Translations under genes and position numbers: made by a program
The notes under the pieces: model-generated
The model's input: the letters and a program-made list of their open reading frames with translations, nothing else
What the model was told of the DNA's origin: nothing
Databases searched by the model: none
DNA from: Tannerella sp. oral taxon 808
Lineage (GTDB): Bacteria > Bacteroidota > Bacteroidia > Bacteroidales > Tannerellaceae
Length of the DNA stretch: 51,024 nt
Assembly (NCBI GenBank): GCA_002890585.1
Contig: MIQB01000008.1
Span: forward strand, 1 to 51,024
Direction of reading: 5' to 3'
Shown: piece after piece, positions 8,624 through 17,051 of the stretch
Position numbering within the stretch: the first letter of the stretch is position 1
How the letters are laid out: each line of letters starts with the position of its first letter

Positions 8624-9595
8624 TTACGCGTGGGCCACCAAGTGAGCCATGTAAGCAATGAAGCAAAGCGTCATCACAACACCCTCCCAACGTGTGATGG
8701 TGCGCTTCTGGAAGAATTGGCTGAAGAGAAGAATCAGCACGGCCGAGCCCACCATCACGGCATAATCGAGCAGGGTGATGCCACTGACGTGCAGCGGGTG
8801 GATGGAGGCGGCGCAACCGAGCACGAAGAAGATGTTGAAGAGGTTCGACCCGACCACATTGCCAATGGCCATCTGCGGGTTCTTCTTCCACGCGGCCACG
8901 ACGGAGGTGGCCAGCTCCGGCAGCGATGTACCCCCGGCCACGAGCGTGAGGCCGATGACGGACTCGCTCACGCCGAGGCTGCGCGCGATCTGCGACGAGC
9001 CGTCGACGAAGAACTGTCCGCCGTAGATCAGCCCGGCCAGCCCCCCGACGATGTAGAGCGCCGAACGCCATATGGGCATCGACTTGATGCTGCCGTCGTC
9101 AGCGTCATCCGTGCGGTTGCGGGCGATGGCAATGGTGTAGCCGAAGAAGATGGCGAAGAAGGCGAGCAGCACGAAGCCGTCCGTGTGGCTCAGGACGTTC
9201 TCCGAGGCGCCGTCGAACCACATGTCGTTGGCTATGAAGAGGAGCACTAACGAGGCGAGTATGCAGAGGGGCAGCTCTTTCGAGATGGTGCTTCGGGGCA
9301 CGTGTAGGGGGACGATGGCGGCCGTGCAGCCCACGATCAGCAGCGTGTTGAAGATGTTCGAGCCCACCACATTGCCCATTGCCAAGTCGGGGCTACCCTT
9401 GAAGGCGGAGAGTATGCTCACGGTCAGCTCCGGGGCGGAGGTGCCGAAGGCCACGATCGTCAGGCCGATCACTAAGTTCGAGATGCGAAACCGTTTGGCT
9501 AAGGCCGCGGCGCCGTCAGTCAGGGCGTCGGCGCCGACGAGGATCAGCACCAATCCGATGACGACGAAAATCACTGACATCCATTCACTATTCAT
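8624..9595 (-). CDS. Calcium/sodium antiporter (CaCA family, YrbG-like)
   Basis: 323 residues, about ten membrane helices. The two inverted alpha repeats characteristic of the CaCA family are clear: GTSAPELTVS with NVVGSNIFN in the first half, and GGTSLPELATS with NVVGSNLFN in the second. The conserved acidic residues of the ion pathway are intact. A polar loop (RNRTDDADDGSIKS) joins the halves. The family exchanges Ca2+ for Na+ across the inner membrane, some members also using K+. The start at 9595 overlaps the end of the MerR gene by 8 bp, so the two are probably translationally coupled. It is the last gene of an M23-MerR-antiporter operon. Confidence 0.93.
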   Translation of the reverse strand: MNSEWMSVIFVVIGLVLILVGADALTDGAAALAKRFRISNLVIGLTIVAFGTSAPELTVSILSAFKGSPDLAMGNVVGSNIFNTLLIVGCTAAIVPLHVPRSTISKELPLCILASLVLLFIANDMWFDGASENVLSHTDGFVLLAFFAIFFGYTIAIARNRTDDADDGSIKSMPIWRSALYIVGGLAGLIYGGQFFVDGSSQIARSLGVSESVIGLTLVAGGTSLPELATSVVAAWKKNPQMAIGNVVGSNLFNIFFVLGCAASIHPLHVSGITLLDYAVMVGSAVLILLFSQFFQKRTITRWEGVVMTLCFIAYMAHLVAHA

Positions 9596-9971
9596 TCTTA
9601 TTTACCCTTTCATCTACGTTATTCTCCAGCCTACCGACGGCGTCCCTAAGGGCCACCAGCTCGGCGCGGATACCTTTTAATTTCTCTATGATTTGCATTT
9701 GATTGATGGTTGTTTCCTTGTTGTCTTTCAGTTTACGCCGTGCGCCGGCCAGGGTCATGCCGCGCTCCTTGAGCAGGTAGTGGATGAGGCGAACGGTTTC
9801 GATGTCTTCTTCGGTGTAGTAGCGGGTCCCTCGGGGTGCCAGCTTGCGTGGGGCGAGCTCGTCGAACTCCTTTTCCCAGAAGCGCAGGGTGGATGCGTTG
9901 AGGCCAAAGCGCCGCGCTACCTCCTTGATCGAGAAGTAGAGCTTGAGGTTTTTGTCTTGTCTCAATCCCAT
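9588..9971 (-). CDS. MerR-family transcriptional regulator
   Basis: 127 residues from the ATG at 9971; the open frame can be extended to a TTG at 9998, but the added residues are a proline run, so the ATG is preferred. The N-terminal winged-helix DNA-binding domain is typical (YFSIKEVARRFGLNASTLRFWEKEF...RYYTEEDIETVRLIHYLL), followed by a C-terminal coiled coil for dimerisation. No metal-binding cysteines are present, so the ligand is not predictable. Orthologues next to an M23 peptidase and alaS are, as I recall, common in Bacteroidales. The start is 24 bp after the peptidase stop, and the end overlaps the antiporter start. Confidence 0.92.
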   Translation of the reverse strand: MGLRQDKNLKLYFSIKEVARRFGLNASTLRFWEKEFDELAPRKLAPRGTRYYTEEDIETVRLIHYLLKERGMTLAGARRKLKDNKETTINQMQIIEKLKGIRAELVALRDAVGRLENNVDERVNKNE

Positions 9972-9994
9972 ATATGGAGGGGGAGGGGGTGCGG

Positions 9995-10978
9995 TCAATC
10001 CATCACCTGTCCGTGGTTCTCAGACATCTGGAGCATTTGGTCGTATTCCTCGGGGTTAAGATCCTGGTAGTAATACTTGGCGGGATTGTCTGGTTTATCG
10101 TTGATGTGCACTTCGTAATGCAAATGTGGTCCGGTGGATTTGCCCGTGCTGCCGACGAGTCCGATCACCTCGCCGCGGTTCACCTTCTGCCCCTCGCGGA
10201 CGAGGATCTTCTCCATGTGTCCGTAAAGCGTCTTGTAGCCATAGCCGTGGTCAATGATGACGCAGTTGCCATAGCCCTGTTTCCATCCGGCCAGGATGAT
10301 GCGGCCGTTGCCCGTGGCGTAGATGTCGGTGCCCATCGGGGCGGCGAAGTCCATGCCAGCATGGAAGCGGAGGGTGTGATAGATCGGGTCGATGCGGGTG
10401 CCATAACCCGAGGCCATGTGTTTGAGGTCTTTGTTTGATATGGGTTGGATGGCGGGTATGCAGCGCACGCGCTCCTCGAGGCTTTTACCGATGGAGACCA
10501 ATTCCTCGAGCGATTTGGATTCGACGTAAAGCTGCTTCTTGAGCATGTCGAGCTTCTGGGTGGTTTCAATCACCAAGTCGGCGTTTGAGAGGCTGGAGAG
10601 GTAGGCGTAGCGATTGGTGCCGCCAAATCCTGGTTTGCGTACAGACTCCGGGATGGAGCGGGCTTGGAAGATGGCGCGGTAGAGGTTCTCGTCGCGCTGC
10701 TGGATGTCGTCTAAGACGTCGAGGGCATTATTGAGCTGCAAACGAAGCACCTCGTATTGCGTTTGCAGCAATTTGTTCTCCTTTTTGAGCAGTGACTCCA
10801 TAGGGGAGGAGAAGATGTTGGCGAAAAGAAAGAAGAGGGCTACCCCGACTAATATGCCCACGCTGGCGTGCTTGACGAAGGCGAAAATGCGTTGCTTGAG
10901 GGTGAGGTAAACGCGCTCGAAGCTGAGTGTCTCGGGGTTGTACTTGTAGTATATCTTCTTCGACTTGAACAGTCCCAT
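9995..10978 (-). CDS. Membrane-anchored M23 family metallopeptidase
   Basis: 327 residues. A short cytoplasmic N-terminus leads to one membrane helix (about 35-52, ASVGILVGVALFFLFANIF), a coiled coil (about 60-110), and a C-terminal LytM/M23 domain. Catalytic residues are intact: H and D of FHAGMDFAAP (about 208-217) and the HLHYEV motif (about 286). It is therefore probably an active peptidoglycan endopeptidase in the periplasm, unlike the degenerate EnvC-like protein at 17027. It is first gene of the operon with the MerR regulator and antiporter. Its promoter box TACATTTG lies at 11008-11015, giving a leader of roughly 20-25 nt. It is divergent from alaS. Confidence 0.93.
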   Translation of the reverse strand: MGLFKSKKIYYKYNPETLSFERVYLTLKQRIFAFVKHASVGILVGVALFFLFANIFSSPMESLLKKENKLLQTQYEVLRLQLNNALDVLDDIQQRDENLYRAIFQARSIPESVRKPGFGGTNRYAYLSSLSNADLVIETTQKLDMLKKQLYVESKSLEELVSIGKSLEERVRCIPAIQPISNKDLKHMASGYGTRIDPIYHTLRFHAGMDFAAPMGTDIYATGNGRIILAGWKQGYGNCVIIDHGYGYKTLYGHMEKILVREGQKVNRGEVIGLVGSTGKSTGPHLHYEVHINDKPDNPAKYYYQDLNPEEYDQMLQMSENHGQVMD

Positions 10979-11007
10979 AATCCATTTCTCTCGTTGTGAT
11001 TAGGGCG

Positions 11008-11033
11008 CAAATGTATGTTTTGGCCTATGTTTG
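11008..11033. promoter_or_regulatory. Divergent -7 boxes for the M23 operon and alaS
   Basis: CAAATGTA at 11008-11015 reads TACATTTG on the minus strand (M23 operon); TATGTTTG at 11026-11033 is the plus-strand box for alaS. Both match TAnnTTTG. They form the core of a 9-bp inverted repeat, GGGCGCAAA (11003-11011) and TTTGCGCCC (11030-11038), so RNA polymerase occupancy on one side should compete with the other (inference). Confidence 0.75.
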
Positions 11034-11081
11034 CGCCCCATTTACAAGGTTTTAACGGTTTATTTACATATTCATAATAGT

Positions 11082-13712
11082 ATGCTGACAGCACAAGAAA
11101 TTCGCGAGTCGTTCCTCTCATTTTTCGCCTCGAAGAAGCACCACATCGTACCCTCGGCTCCGATGGTCATTAAGGATGATCCCACGTTGATGTTTACCAA
11201 CGCCGGGATGAATCAATTCAAGGACATCATTCTCGGTAACACCTCCATTAAGTATCCGCGGGTGGCCGATTCACAGAAATGCTTGCGCGTCAGCGGTAAG
11301 CACAACGACCTTGAAGAGGTGGGGCACGACACGTATCACCACACCATGTTCGAAATGCTTGGCAACTGGTCGTTCGGCGATTATTTCAAGAAGGAGATCA
11401 TCGGTTGGGCGTGGGAATACTTGGTCGACACGCTGCATCTTGACCCCGCGCGGCTCTACGCCACCATCTTCGAGGGCAGCCCGTCTGAGGGCCTCGAGCG
11501 CGACAATGAGGCGGCCGGCTATTGGGCGAAATATCTGCCCGCTGACCACATCCTCGAGGGCAACAAGCATGATAACTTTTGGGAGATGGGCGACACGGGG
11601 CCTTGCGGACCCTGTTCGGAAATCCACATCGATCTCCGCCCCGAAGCCGAGCGCGCAGCTGTGCCCGGGGCATCGCTCGTAAACAAAGACAACCCGTTAG
11701 TGATCGAGATCTGGAACCTCGTCTTCATGCAATATAATCGGAAGGCCGACGGGTCGTTGGAGCCGCTGCCGAACCGCGTCATCGATACGGGCATGGGCTT
11801 CGAGCGACTGTGCATGGCGCTGCAAGGCAAGACGTCGAACTACGACACGGACGTCTTCCAGCCACTCATCCAAGCCATCGCCCGCATGACGGGCACGACC
11901 TACGGCGCCGATCGGCAGAAGGACGTGGCTATGCGCGTCGTGGCCGACCATATCCGCACCATCGCCTTCTCCATCACCGACGGGCAGCTGCCCTCGAACG
12001 CTAAGGCGGGCTACGTGATCCGCCGCATCCTGCGCCGCGCTGTGCGTTACGCCTACACCTTCCTCGGTTGCAAGGAGGCCTTCATGTATCGCCTCCTCCC
12101 GACGCTCATCGCCACGATGGGCACGGCCTACCCCGAGCTTGTGGCCCAGCAGGAGCTGATCGAAAAGGTGATGAAGGAAGAGGAAGAGGCTTTCCTCCGC
12201 ACGCTGGAGACGGGTATCCGTTTGCTTGAAAAAAAGATCGAAGAGCTGAACGCCGCGGGTAGCAAGACGCTCAGTGGAATAGACGCCTTCGCACTCTACG
12301 ACACGTACGGATTCCCGCTCGACCTCACCGAGCTCATCCTCCGCGAGCATGGCATGGACGCTGACCTCAAGGGCTTCGATGCCGAAATGCAGAAGCAAAA
12401 GGAACGCGCGCGCAACGCCGCCGCCATCGAGGCCGACGACTGGGTGACGCTGCGCGAGGGTGAGACGGCCTTCGTGGGGTACGACATGATGGAGTGCGAC
12501 GTGGAGATCCTCCGCTACCGCCGCATCAAACAGAAAAACAAGACGCTCTACCAAATCGTCCTCGACAAGACGCCCTTCTACGCTGAGATGGGTGGACAGG
12601 TGGGCGACAGCGGTTGCCTGATCGCACCAGACGGCGAACGGACGGAGATCATCGACACGAAGCGCGAAAACAACCTGCCCGTGCACCTCGCCACGAAGCT
12701 CCCCACGGACCTCACCGCCACCTTCACGGCCCGCATCAACGTGGAGCGCCGCATCCGCTGCGAATGCAACCACACGGCCACCCACCTGCTCCACGAGGCG
12801 CTCCGCGAGACGCTCGGCACGCATGTCGAGCAGAAAGGATCGTACGTCGGGCCCGAGTCGCTCCGCTTCGACTTCTCCCACTTTGGCAAGATGACCGACG
12901 AGGAGATCCGCCGCGTGGAGCAGATCGTCAACCGCCGTATCCGTCAGAACCTGCCCCTCGACGAGCGTCGCAACATGCCCATCGCCGAGGCCAAAGCCTT
13001 GGGCGCGATGGCCCTCTTCGGCGAGAAGTACGGCGAGGAGGTGCGCGTCGTCCGCTACGGCACCTCCGTCGAGCTTTGCGGCGGCACGCACATCCCCGCC
13101 ACCGGCATGATCGGCTCCATGTACATCACCAGCGAAAGCTCCATCGCCGCCGGTGTACGCCGCATCGAGGCCGTCACGGCCGAAGGCGCCGAGCGACTTT
13201 TCCACTTCACCCAAGACGCCGTGCGCGAGGTGCGCGCCTTGTTCAACAACGTGCCCAACTTAGTGCCGACCATCCGCAAATCCATCGAAGAGAACGCTGA
13301 GCTGAAGCGGCAAGTCGGCGAGTACATCCGGGAGAAAGCCGCTACGATGAAGAAGGAACTGCTCGCCCACGCCGTCGATCGCCGTGGCACTCGGCTGATC
13401 CTCTTCCACGGCGAGGGCGACGTCGACCTCTGCAAGTCGATCGCCATGCAGATCAAAGACGAGGCGCCAAGCAACGAGCGCTTCTGCTTCGTGGCCGGCA
13501 TCCGCGACCACGATCGCTGCGGCCTGCTCGTCCTGCTCAGCCAGCCCCTCGTCAGCGAAGGTCTCGACGCCGCGAAACTGGTCAAGAAGGGTTCCTCGTT
13601 CATCCGCGGCGGCGGCGGCGGACAGTCCCACTTCGCCATGGCTGGCGGAAAGAACCCCGACGGCCTGAGCGCCGCCATCGACGCCATCTTAGAGGAGGCG
13701 GGGCTGAAATAA
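11082..13712 (+). CDS. alaS: Alanyl-tRNA synthetase
   Basis: 876 residues from the ATG at 11082 (MLTAQEIRESFLSFF); the frame is open from a TTG at 11031 that lies in the promoter. Order of domains: class II catalytic core (MNQFKDIILG, ...GPCGPCSEI), tRNA-recognition helices, editing domain with the zinc site (CNHTATHLLH and CGGTHIP), DHHA1 C-terminal domain ending in a glycine run and GGGGGQSHFAMAGG. It charges tRNA-Ala and clears mischarged Ser and Gly. Length is normal for the family. No terminator is visible; array A3 follows ten bases after the stop. Confidence 0.98.
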   Translation: MLTAQEIRESFLSFFASKKHHIVPSAPMVIKDDPTLMFTNAGMNQFKDIILGNTSIKYPRVADSQKCLRVSGKHNDLEEVGHDTYHHTMFEMLGNWSFGDYFKKEIIGWAWEYLVDTLHLDPARLYATIFEGSPSEGLERDNEAAGYWAKYLPADHILEGNKHDNFWEMGDTGPCGPCSEIHIDLRPEAERAAVPGASLVNKDNPLVIEIWNLVFMQYNRKADGSLEPLPNRVIDTGMGFERLCMALQGKTSNYDTDVFQPLIQAIARMTGTTYGADRQKDVAMRVVADHIRTIAFSITDGQLPSNAKAGYVIRRILRRAVRYAYTFLGCKEAFMYRLLPTLIATMGTAYPELVAQQELIEKVMKEEEEAFLRTLETGIRLLEKKIEELNAAGSKTLSGIDAFALYDTYGFPLDLTELILREHGMDADLKGFDAEMQKQKERARNAAAIEADDWVTLREGETAFVGYDMMECDVEILRYRRIKQKNKTLYQIVLDKTPFYAEMGGQVGDSGCLIAPDGERTEIIDTKRENNLPVHLATKLPTDLTATFTARINVERRIRCECNHTATHLLHEALRETLGTHVEQKGSYVGPESLRFDFSHFGKMTDEEIRRVEQIVNRRIRQNLPLDERRNMPIAEAKALGAMALFGEKYGEEVRVVRYGTSVELCGGTHIPATGMIGSMYITSESSIAAGVRRIEAVTAEGAERLFHFTQDAVREVRALFNNVPNLVPTIRKSIEENAELKRQVGEYIREKAATMKKELLAHAVDRRGTRLILFHGEGDVDLCKSIAMQIKDEAPSNERFCFVAGIRDHDRCGLLVLLSQPLVSEGLDAAKLVKKGSSFIRGGGGGQSHFAMAGGKNPDGLSAAIDAILEEAGLK

Positions 13713-13721
13713 CCCCCTATG

Positions 13722-13901
13722 ATGAGGCTCAAAATCGGCCGCGAGAGCATTTTTGATCGATTATGAGGCCCAAAATCGATCGCGAAAGCATTTTTGGTCG
13801 ATTATGAGGCCCAAAATCGTTCACGAAAGCATTTTTGATCGATTATGAGGCTCAAAATCGTTCACGAAAGCATTTTTGGTCGATTATGAGGCCCAAAATC
13901 C
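13722..13901. repeat. Tandem array A3, 4.4 units of 41 bp
   Basis: ATGAGGCYCAAAATC begins at 13722, 13763, 13804, 13845 and 13886, each step exactly 41 bp. Units differ by point changes only, e.g. TCGGCCGCGA, TCGATCGCGA, TCGTTCACGA. Each contains GCATTTTTG(A/G)TCGATT; in the second unit AATCGATC faces GATCGATT of the neighbour. It lies between alaS and the dut promoter. No spacers or cas genes, so not CRISPR. Confidence 0.95.
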
Positions 13902-13969
13902 TACCTGTCCCGCATCGGCCCATTGACAGCCCCGCCGTAACCGATCCGAAATACCCCGCATCGGCGCCT

Positions 13970-13977
13970 TACCTTTG
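13970..13977 (+). promoter_or_regulatory. -7 box of the dut-TPR-DUF4292-envC operon
   Basis: TACCTTTG matches TAnnTTTG. It lies 22 bp before the chosen dut ATG at 14000 and only 10 bp before an alternative ATG at 13988. Confidence 0.65.
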
Positions 13978-13999
13978 CCATCAAATAATGACAACCAAG

Positions 14000-14431
14000 A
14001 TGAAAGTGAAAATCGTAAACCAATCACACCATCCGCTGCCCGACTACGCCACGCGGTTTGCGGCAGGCCTCGATGTCCGTGCCTCACTCGAGGCGCCCGT
14101 CACGCTCGGCCCCTTGGAGCGACGGCTCATCCCCACAGGGCTTTACATCGCCCTGCCCGAGGGCTACGAGGCCCAGATGCGCCCGCGCAGCGGACTGGCA
14201 CTCCGGCATGGCATCACCATGCTGAACTCGCCCGGAACGATCGATGCCGATTATCGCGGCGAACTCCAAATCGTCCTCGTGAACCTCTCCGACACACCCT
14301 TCACCGTCCGCGACGGCGAACGCATCGGGCAGATCGTCGTGGCGCGCGTAGAACACGTCGAATGGCAGCCCGTGAGCGCCCTTGACGAGACGGAGCGCGG
14401 CAGCGGCGGATTTGGACACACAGGGATATGA
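14000..14431 (+). CDS. dut: dUTP diphosphatase (dUTPase)
   Basis: 143 residues from the ATG at 14000 (MKVKIVNQSHHPLPDYAT), which matches the usual start in Bacteroides; an in-frame ATG at 13988 adds only four residues. All five trimeric dUTPase motifs are present: AGLDVRA (1), RSGLALRHG (2), GTIDADYRGEL with catalytic Asp (3), GERIGQIVV (4) and the C-terminal arm RGSGGFGHTG (5). It hydrolyses dUTP to dUMP and pyrophosphate, keeping uracil out of DNA and feeding thymidylate synthesis. First gene of a four-gene operon whose other members serve the envelope. Confidence 0.96.
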   Translation: MKVKIVNQSHHPLPDYATRFAAGLDVRASLEAPVTLGPLERRLIPTGLYIALPEGYEAQMRPRSGLALRHGITMLNSPGTIDADYRGELQIVLVNLSDTPFTVRDGERIGQIVVARVEHVEWQPVSALDETERGSGGFGHTGI

Positions 14432-14461
14432 ACCAACAATCGAACGGAAACCAAACGACCG

Positions 14462-16216
14462 ATGAGACCTTATATATATAGTGCCTGCCTGCGGCGGGCG
14501 GCGTGTCTGGCTGTGCTCTGCATGGCCATTCTTGCGCAAGGGATGAAGGCTGACGACTGGGCAATGAAGCAGCGCAAGGTGGATTACTTCTTCTTCGAAG
14601 GCCTAAACATGAAGCAGGCCGGGCAGTACGACGCCGCCTACGAACTCTTCATGCACTGCGTGGCCATCGACTCCACCGCCTCGGCGCCAAACTATCAGCT
14701 GGCCACCCTCTCCATGCTCCTCAAGCAGCCGGAGCGCGCGCTGACCTACCTGCGACGGGCCGTCAAGAGCGATCCGAAAAACTTCACCTACAAGCTGTCG
14801 CTGGCCTCACTCTTGCTCCGATCGGAGATGTATGGCGAGGCCGCAGAGCTCTACCGCGAGTTAGTCCGCGAGAACCCCAGCAAGCCCGAGCTGAACTATT
14901 ATCTCGCTGAAGCACTGACACAGACCGGCGAAATGGGCGAAGCCATCGACCGATTCAATGAACTGGAAAACTCCGTGGGCATCACCGAGGCCATCACCAT
15001 GCAGAAGTACAAGCTATACATGCAAATGGAGGAGAAGGATAAGGCTTACGACGAGCTGCAACGCCTGGCCGATAGCAACCCCGGTGACGCCCGTTACCCG
15101 ATCATGATCGGCGACTTGCTGCTCGAAGATGGCGACACGGCCGGGGCACTCTCTTCCTATCAAGCAGCGCACGAGATCGATCCCACCTCGCCCTATTACC
15201 CCGTCTCGATGGCCAACTATTACGAGGCCGTCGGCGACCGAGAAGCAGCCGAAAACCAGATCCGCACCGCCCTGGTAGATCGCGAACTGGACGTGGATAC
15301 GAAAATGCGGATCCTGGCGCGCTACCTCCAGCAACTCGAGCAGACGCCCGAAGCCATGGCAACGGCCGACACACTCTTTCGCACCCTGCAAGAGCAACAC
15401 CCCGATGAGCCATCGCTCAAGGTCTACTATGCGGGGCTGCTGATGGCGGAGAAGAAGACGGAAGAGGCACGCTTCCAATATCAATTAGTTACAGAGATGG
15501 AACCAGACAACGAAGTGGCCTGGCAACAGCTGCTCACCATCGCCTTGCAGTCCGACAACACCGACGAGGCCATGCGCATCTGCCTGAAGTGCCGCGAGCG
15601 ATTCCCCGATTCGCCCGTCTATTACTTCTACCTCGGAGTCCTCTATTACCAACAGGGGGCCTACGAAAAAGCCATCGACGCCTATCGCGAAGGCCTCAAG
15701 AAGATCCCCGAGGAGGGCATCACCCTGCGGTCAGACTTCTACGGGCAGATCGGCGACATCCTCTTCCATATAGGCAAGCAAGACGAAGCATTTAAGGCTT
15801 ACGACGAGGCCTTGAGTTACAATTGCGACAACTGGGCCGTGCTCAACAATTACAGCTACTACCTGACCCTCGTCAAGGGTGGCGACCTCGACAAAGCCGA
15901 GCAGATGAGCGCCCGATGCATCAAGCAGGAGCCAAACAACCCCACCTACCTCGACACCTATGCCTGGGTCTTCTTCAAAAAAGAAAACTACTCGCTGGCG
16001 CTGCTCTACATCCAAAACGCCATCGGAAAAGACACGACCAACAGCGCCGAACTGCTGGATCATTACGGCGACATCCTCTTCAAAAACGGCGATAAAGAGA
16101 AGGCCCTTGAGCAATGGATGAAGGCGCGCGAGGCCGGGAAGAAGTCGAAAACTTTAGACGAGAAAATCAAGCATAAAGCCTACATCGATGAAGAATACCA
16201 TCCGGGCATGGAGTAG
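14462..16216 (+). CDS. Exported tetratricopeptide-repeat protein
   Basis: 584 residues. A signal peptide (CLAVLCMAILAQGMKA, cleavage near 28) is followed by TPR units almost to the end, readable as repeated pairs of helices with the A-x-x-x-Y/L-x-x-A and P spacing (e.g. AAELYRELVRENPSKPELNYYLAEAL and DKAYDELQRLADSNPGDARY, each within one unit). There is no lipobox or enzyme domain, so a periplasmic scaffold or chaperone role is likely (inference). In Bacteroidales this gene is, as I recall, commonly found between dut and a DUF4292 lipoprotein. The 3' end overlaps the next gene by 29 bp, which implies coupled translation. Confidence 0.9.
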   Translation: MRPYIYSACLRRAACLAVLCMAILAQGMKADDWAMKQRKVDYFFFEGLNMKQAGQYDAAYELFMHCVAIDSTASAPNYQLATLSMLLKQPERALTYLRRAVKSDPKNFTYKLSLASLLLRSEMYGEAAELYRELVRENPSKPELNYYLAEALTQTGEMGEAIDRFNELENSVGITEAITMQKYKLYMQMEEKDKAYDELQRLADSNPGDARYPIMIGDLLLEDGDTAGALSSYQAAHEIDPTSPYYPVSMANYYEAVGDREAAENQIRTALVDRELDVDTKMRILARYLQQLEQTPEAMATADTLFRTLQEQHPDEPSLKVYYAGLLMAEKKTEEARFQYQLVTEMEPDNEVAWQQLLTIALQSDNTDEAMRICLKCRERFPDSPVYYFYLGVLYYQQGAYEKAIDAYREGLKKIPEEGITLRSDFYGQIGDILFHIGKQDEAFKAYDEALSYNCDNWAVLNNYSYYLTLVKGGDLDKAEQMSARCIKQEPNNPTYLDTYAWVFFKKENYSLALLYIQNAIGKDTTNSAELLDHYGDILFKNGDKEKALEQWMKAREAGKKSKTLDEKIKHKAYIDEEYHPGME

Positions 16217-17051
16217 CAACAAAGCCCCTGCGGCGCTCGCCGCCCTACTATTATTTATGATCACGGGCTGCCACACGACGCGCACGGCCGTCCGCCCCAA
16301 CGCGCAACCCGCACCTGCGACGGTGGCCGAATACCTCCGCGAGGTGCGACGGCAAGCCCGCCCCAACTACCGTACACTCACGGCCTCGCTCGAGGTGACG
16401 ATCAATCCCAAAACGAAAGACGAGATGAGTTCACGCGCCCGCCTGAAGGTCATCCGAGGACAGCGCCTGCAAATCTCCATCACGCCGCTGGTCGGCATTG
16501 AGATGTTTCGCGTCGAGGTCAGCCGCGACAGCCTGAAGGTCATCGACCGGCTCGGGAGGCGCTACCTCGCCGAACCCATTGAGAAAATCACGAAGGAGAT
16601 TCCGACCTATTACAAGCGGACCTGCCCCTACGACTTCCGCTACGAGCACCTCGAGGCCCTCCTCACCAACCGCCTCTTCATGCCCGACGGCAGCGCCTTC
16701 GACCTCGATCGCTTCGACAATCGGAAGCGCCCCTTCGGCTATCGGCTCTTCACCACCAAGGACGCCGCGGGCGTGTCGTACGACTTCTCTACCGACAACC
16801 ACGCGCGCCTCATCGACACGGAAATCATCTGCCCCTTCGTTGAGCTGCATTGGAGCTACAGCCGCTTCCGCACCATCGGCGGCCGCCCCTTCCCCATGGA
16901 CATGGAAGCGGAGGTGGACGAACACAAGAAACTCTCGATCGAATTCAACAACGTAGATATAGACGCACCCGTGGAAATGAGCTTCCCCATCCCCAATAAA
17001 TACCAACGCATTGTCCCCAAACAGCTATGGCAACTCTTCGACTTCTTCTAA
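16188..17051 (+). CDS. DUF4292 outer-membrane lipoprotein
   Basis: 287 residues. The signal peptide ends in a lipobox, MITG|C at about residue 27-28, so the protein is lipidated. The body matches DUF4292: a LolA/LolB-like beta fold with early strands (LTASLEVTINPK, ARLKVIRGQRLQISI), TPLVGIEMFRVEVS and a late RIVPKQLWQ motif. Family members are thought to carry or sense lipid at the outer membrane, but no activity is established here. The start is inside the TPR gene and its end overlaps the EnvC-like gene by 25 bp, so the three are expressed together. Confidence 0.9.
   Translation: MKNTIRAWSSNKAPAALAALLLFMITGCHTTRTAVRPNAQPAPATVAEYLREVRRQARPNYRTLTASLEVTINPKTKDEMSSRARLKVIRGQRLQISITPLVGIEMFRVEVSRDSLKVIDRLGRRYLAEPIEKITKEIPTYYKRTCPYDFRYEHLEALLTNRLFMPDGSAFDLDRFDNRKRPFGYRLFTTKDAAGVSYDFSTDNHARLIDTEIICPFVELHWSYSRFRTIGGRPFPMDMEAEVDEHKKLSIEFNNVDIDAPVEMSFPIPNKYQRIVPKQLWQLFDFF

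Noticed and set aside
9972..9998. TTG start extending the MerR protein
   Set aside because: Adds only a proline-rich stretch; the ATG at 9971 fits the family start.
11031..11081. TTG start extending AlaS
   Set aside because: Lies within the -7 box; the AlaS family start is at 11082.
13722..13901. Possible CRISPR array
   Set aside because: Units are contiguous with no unique spacers, and no cas gene is in the window; the same holds for the other arrays.
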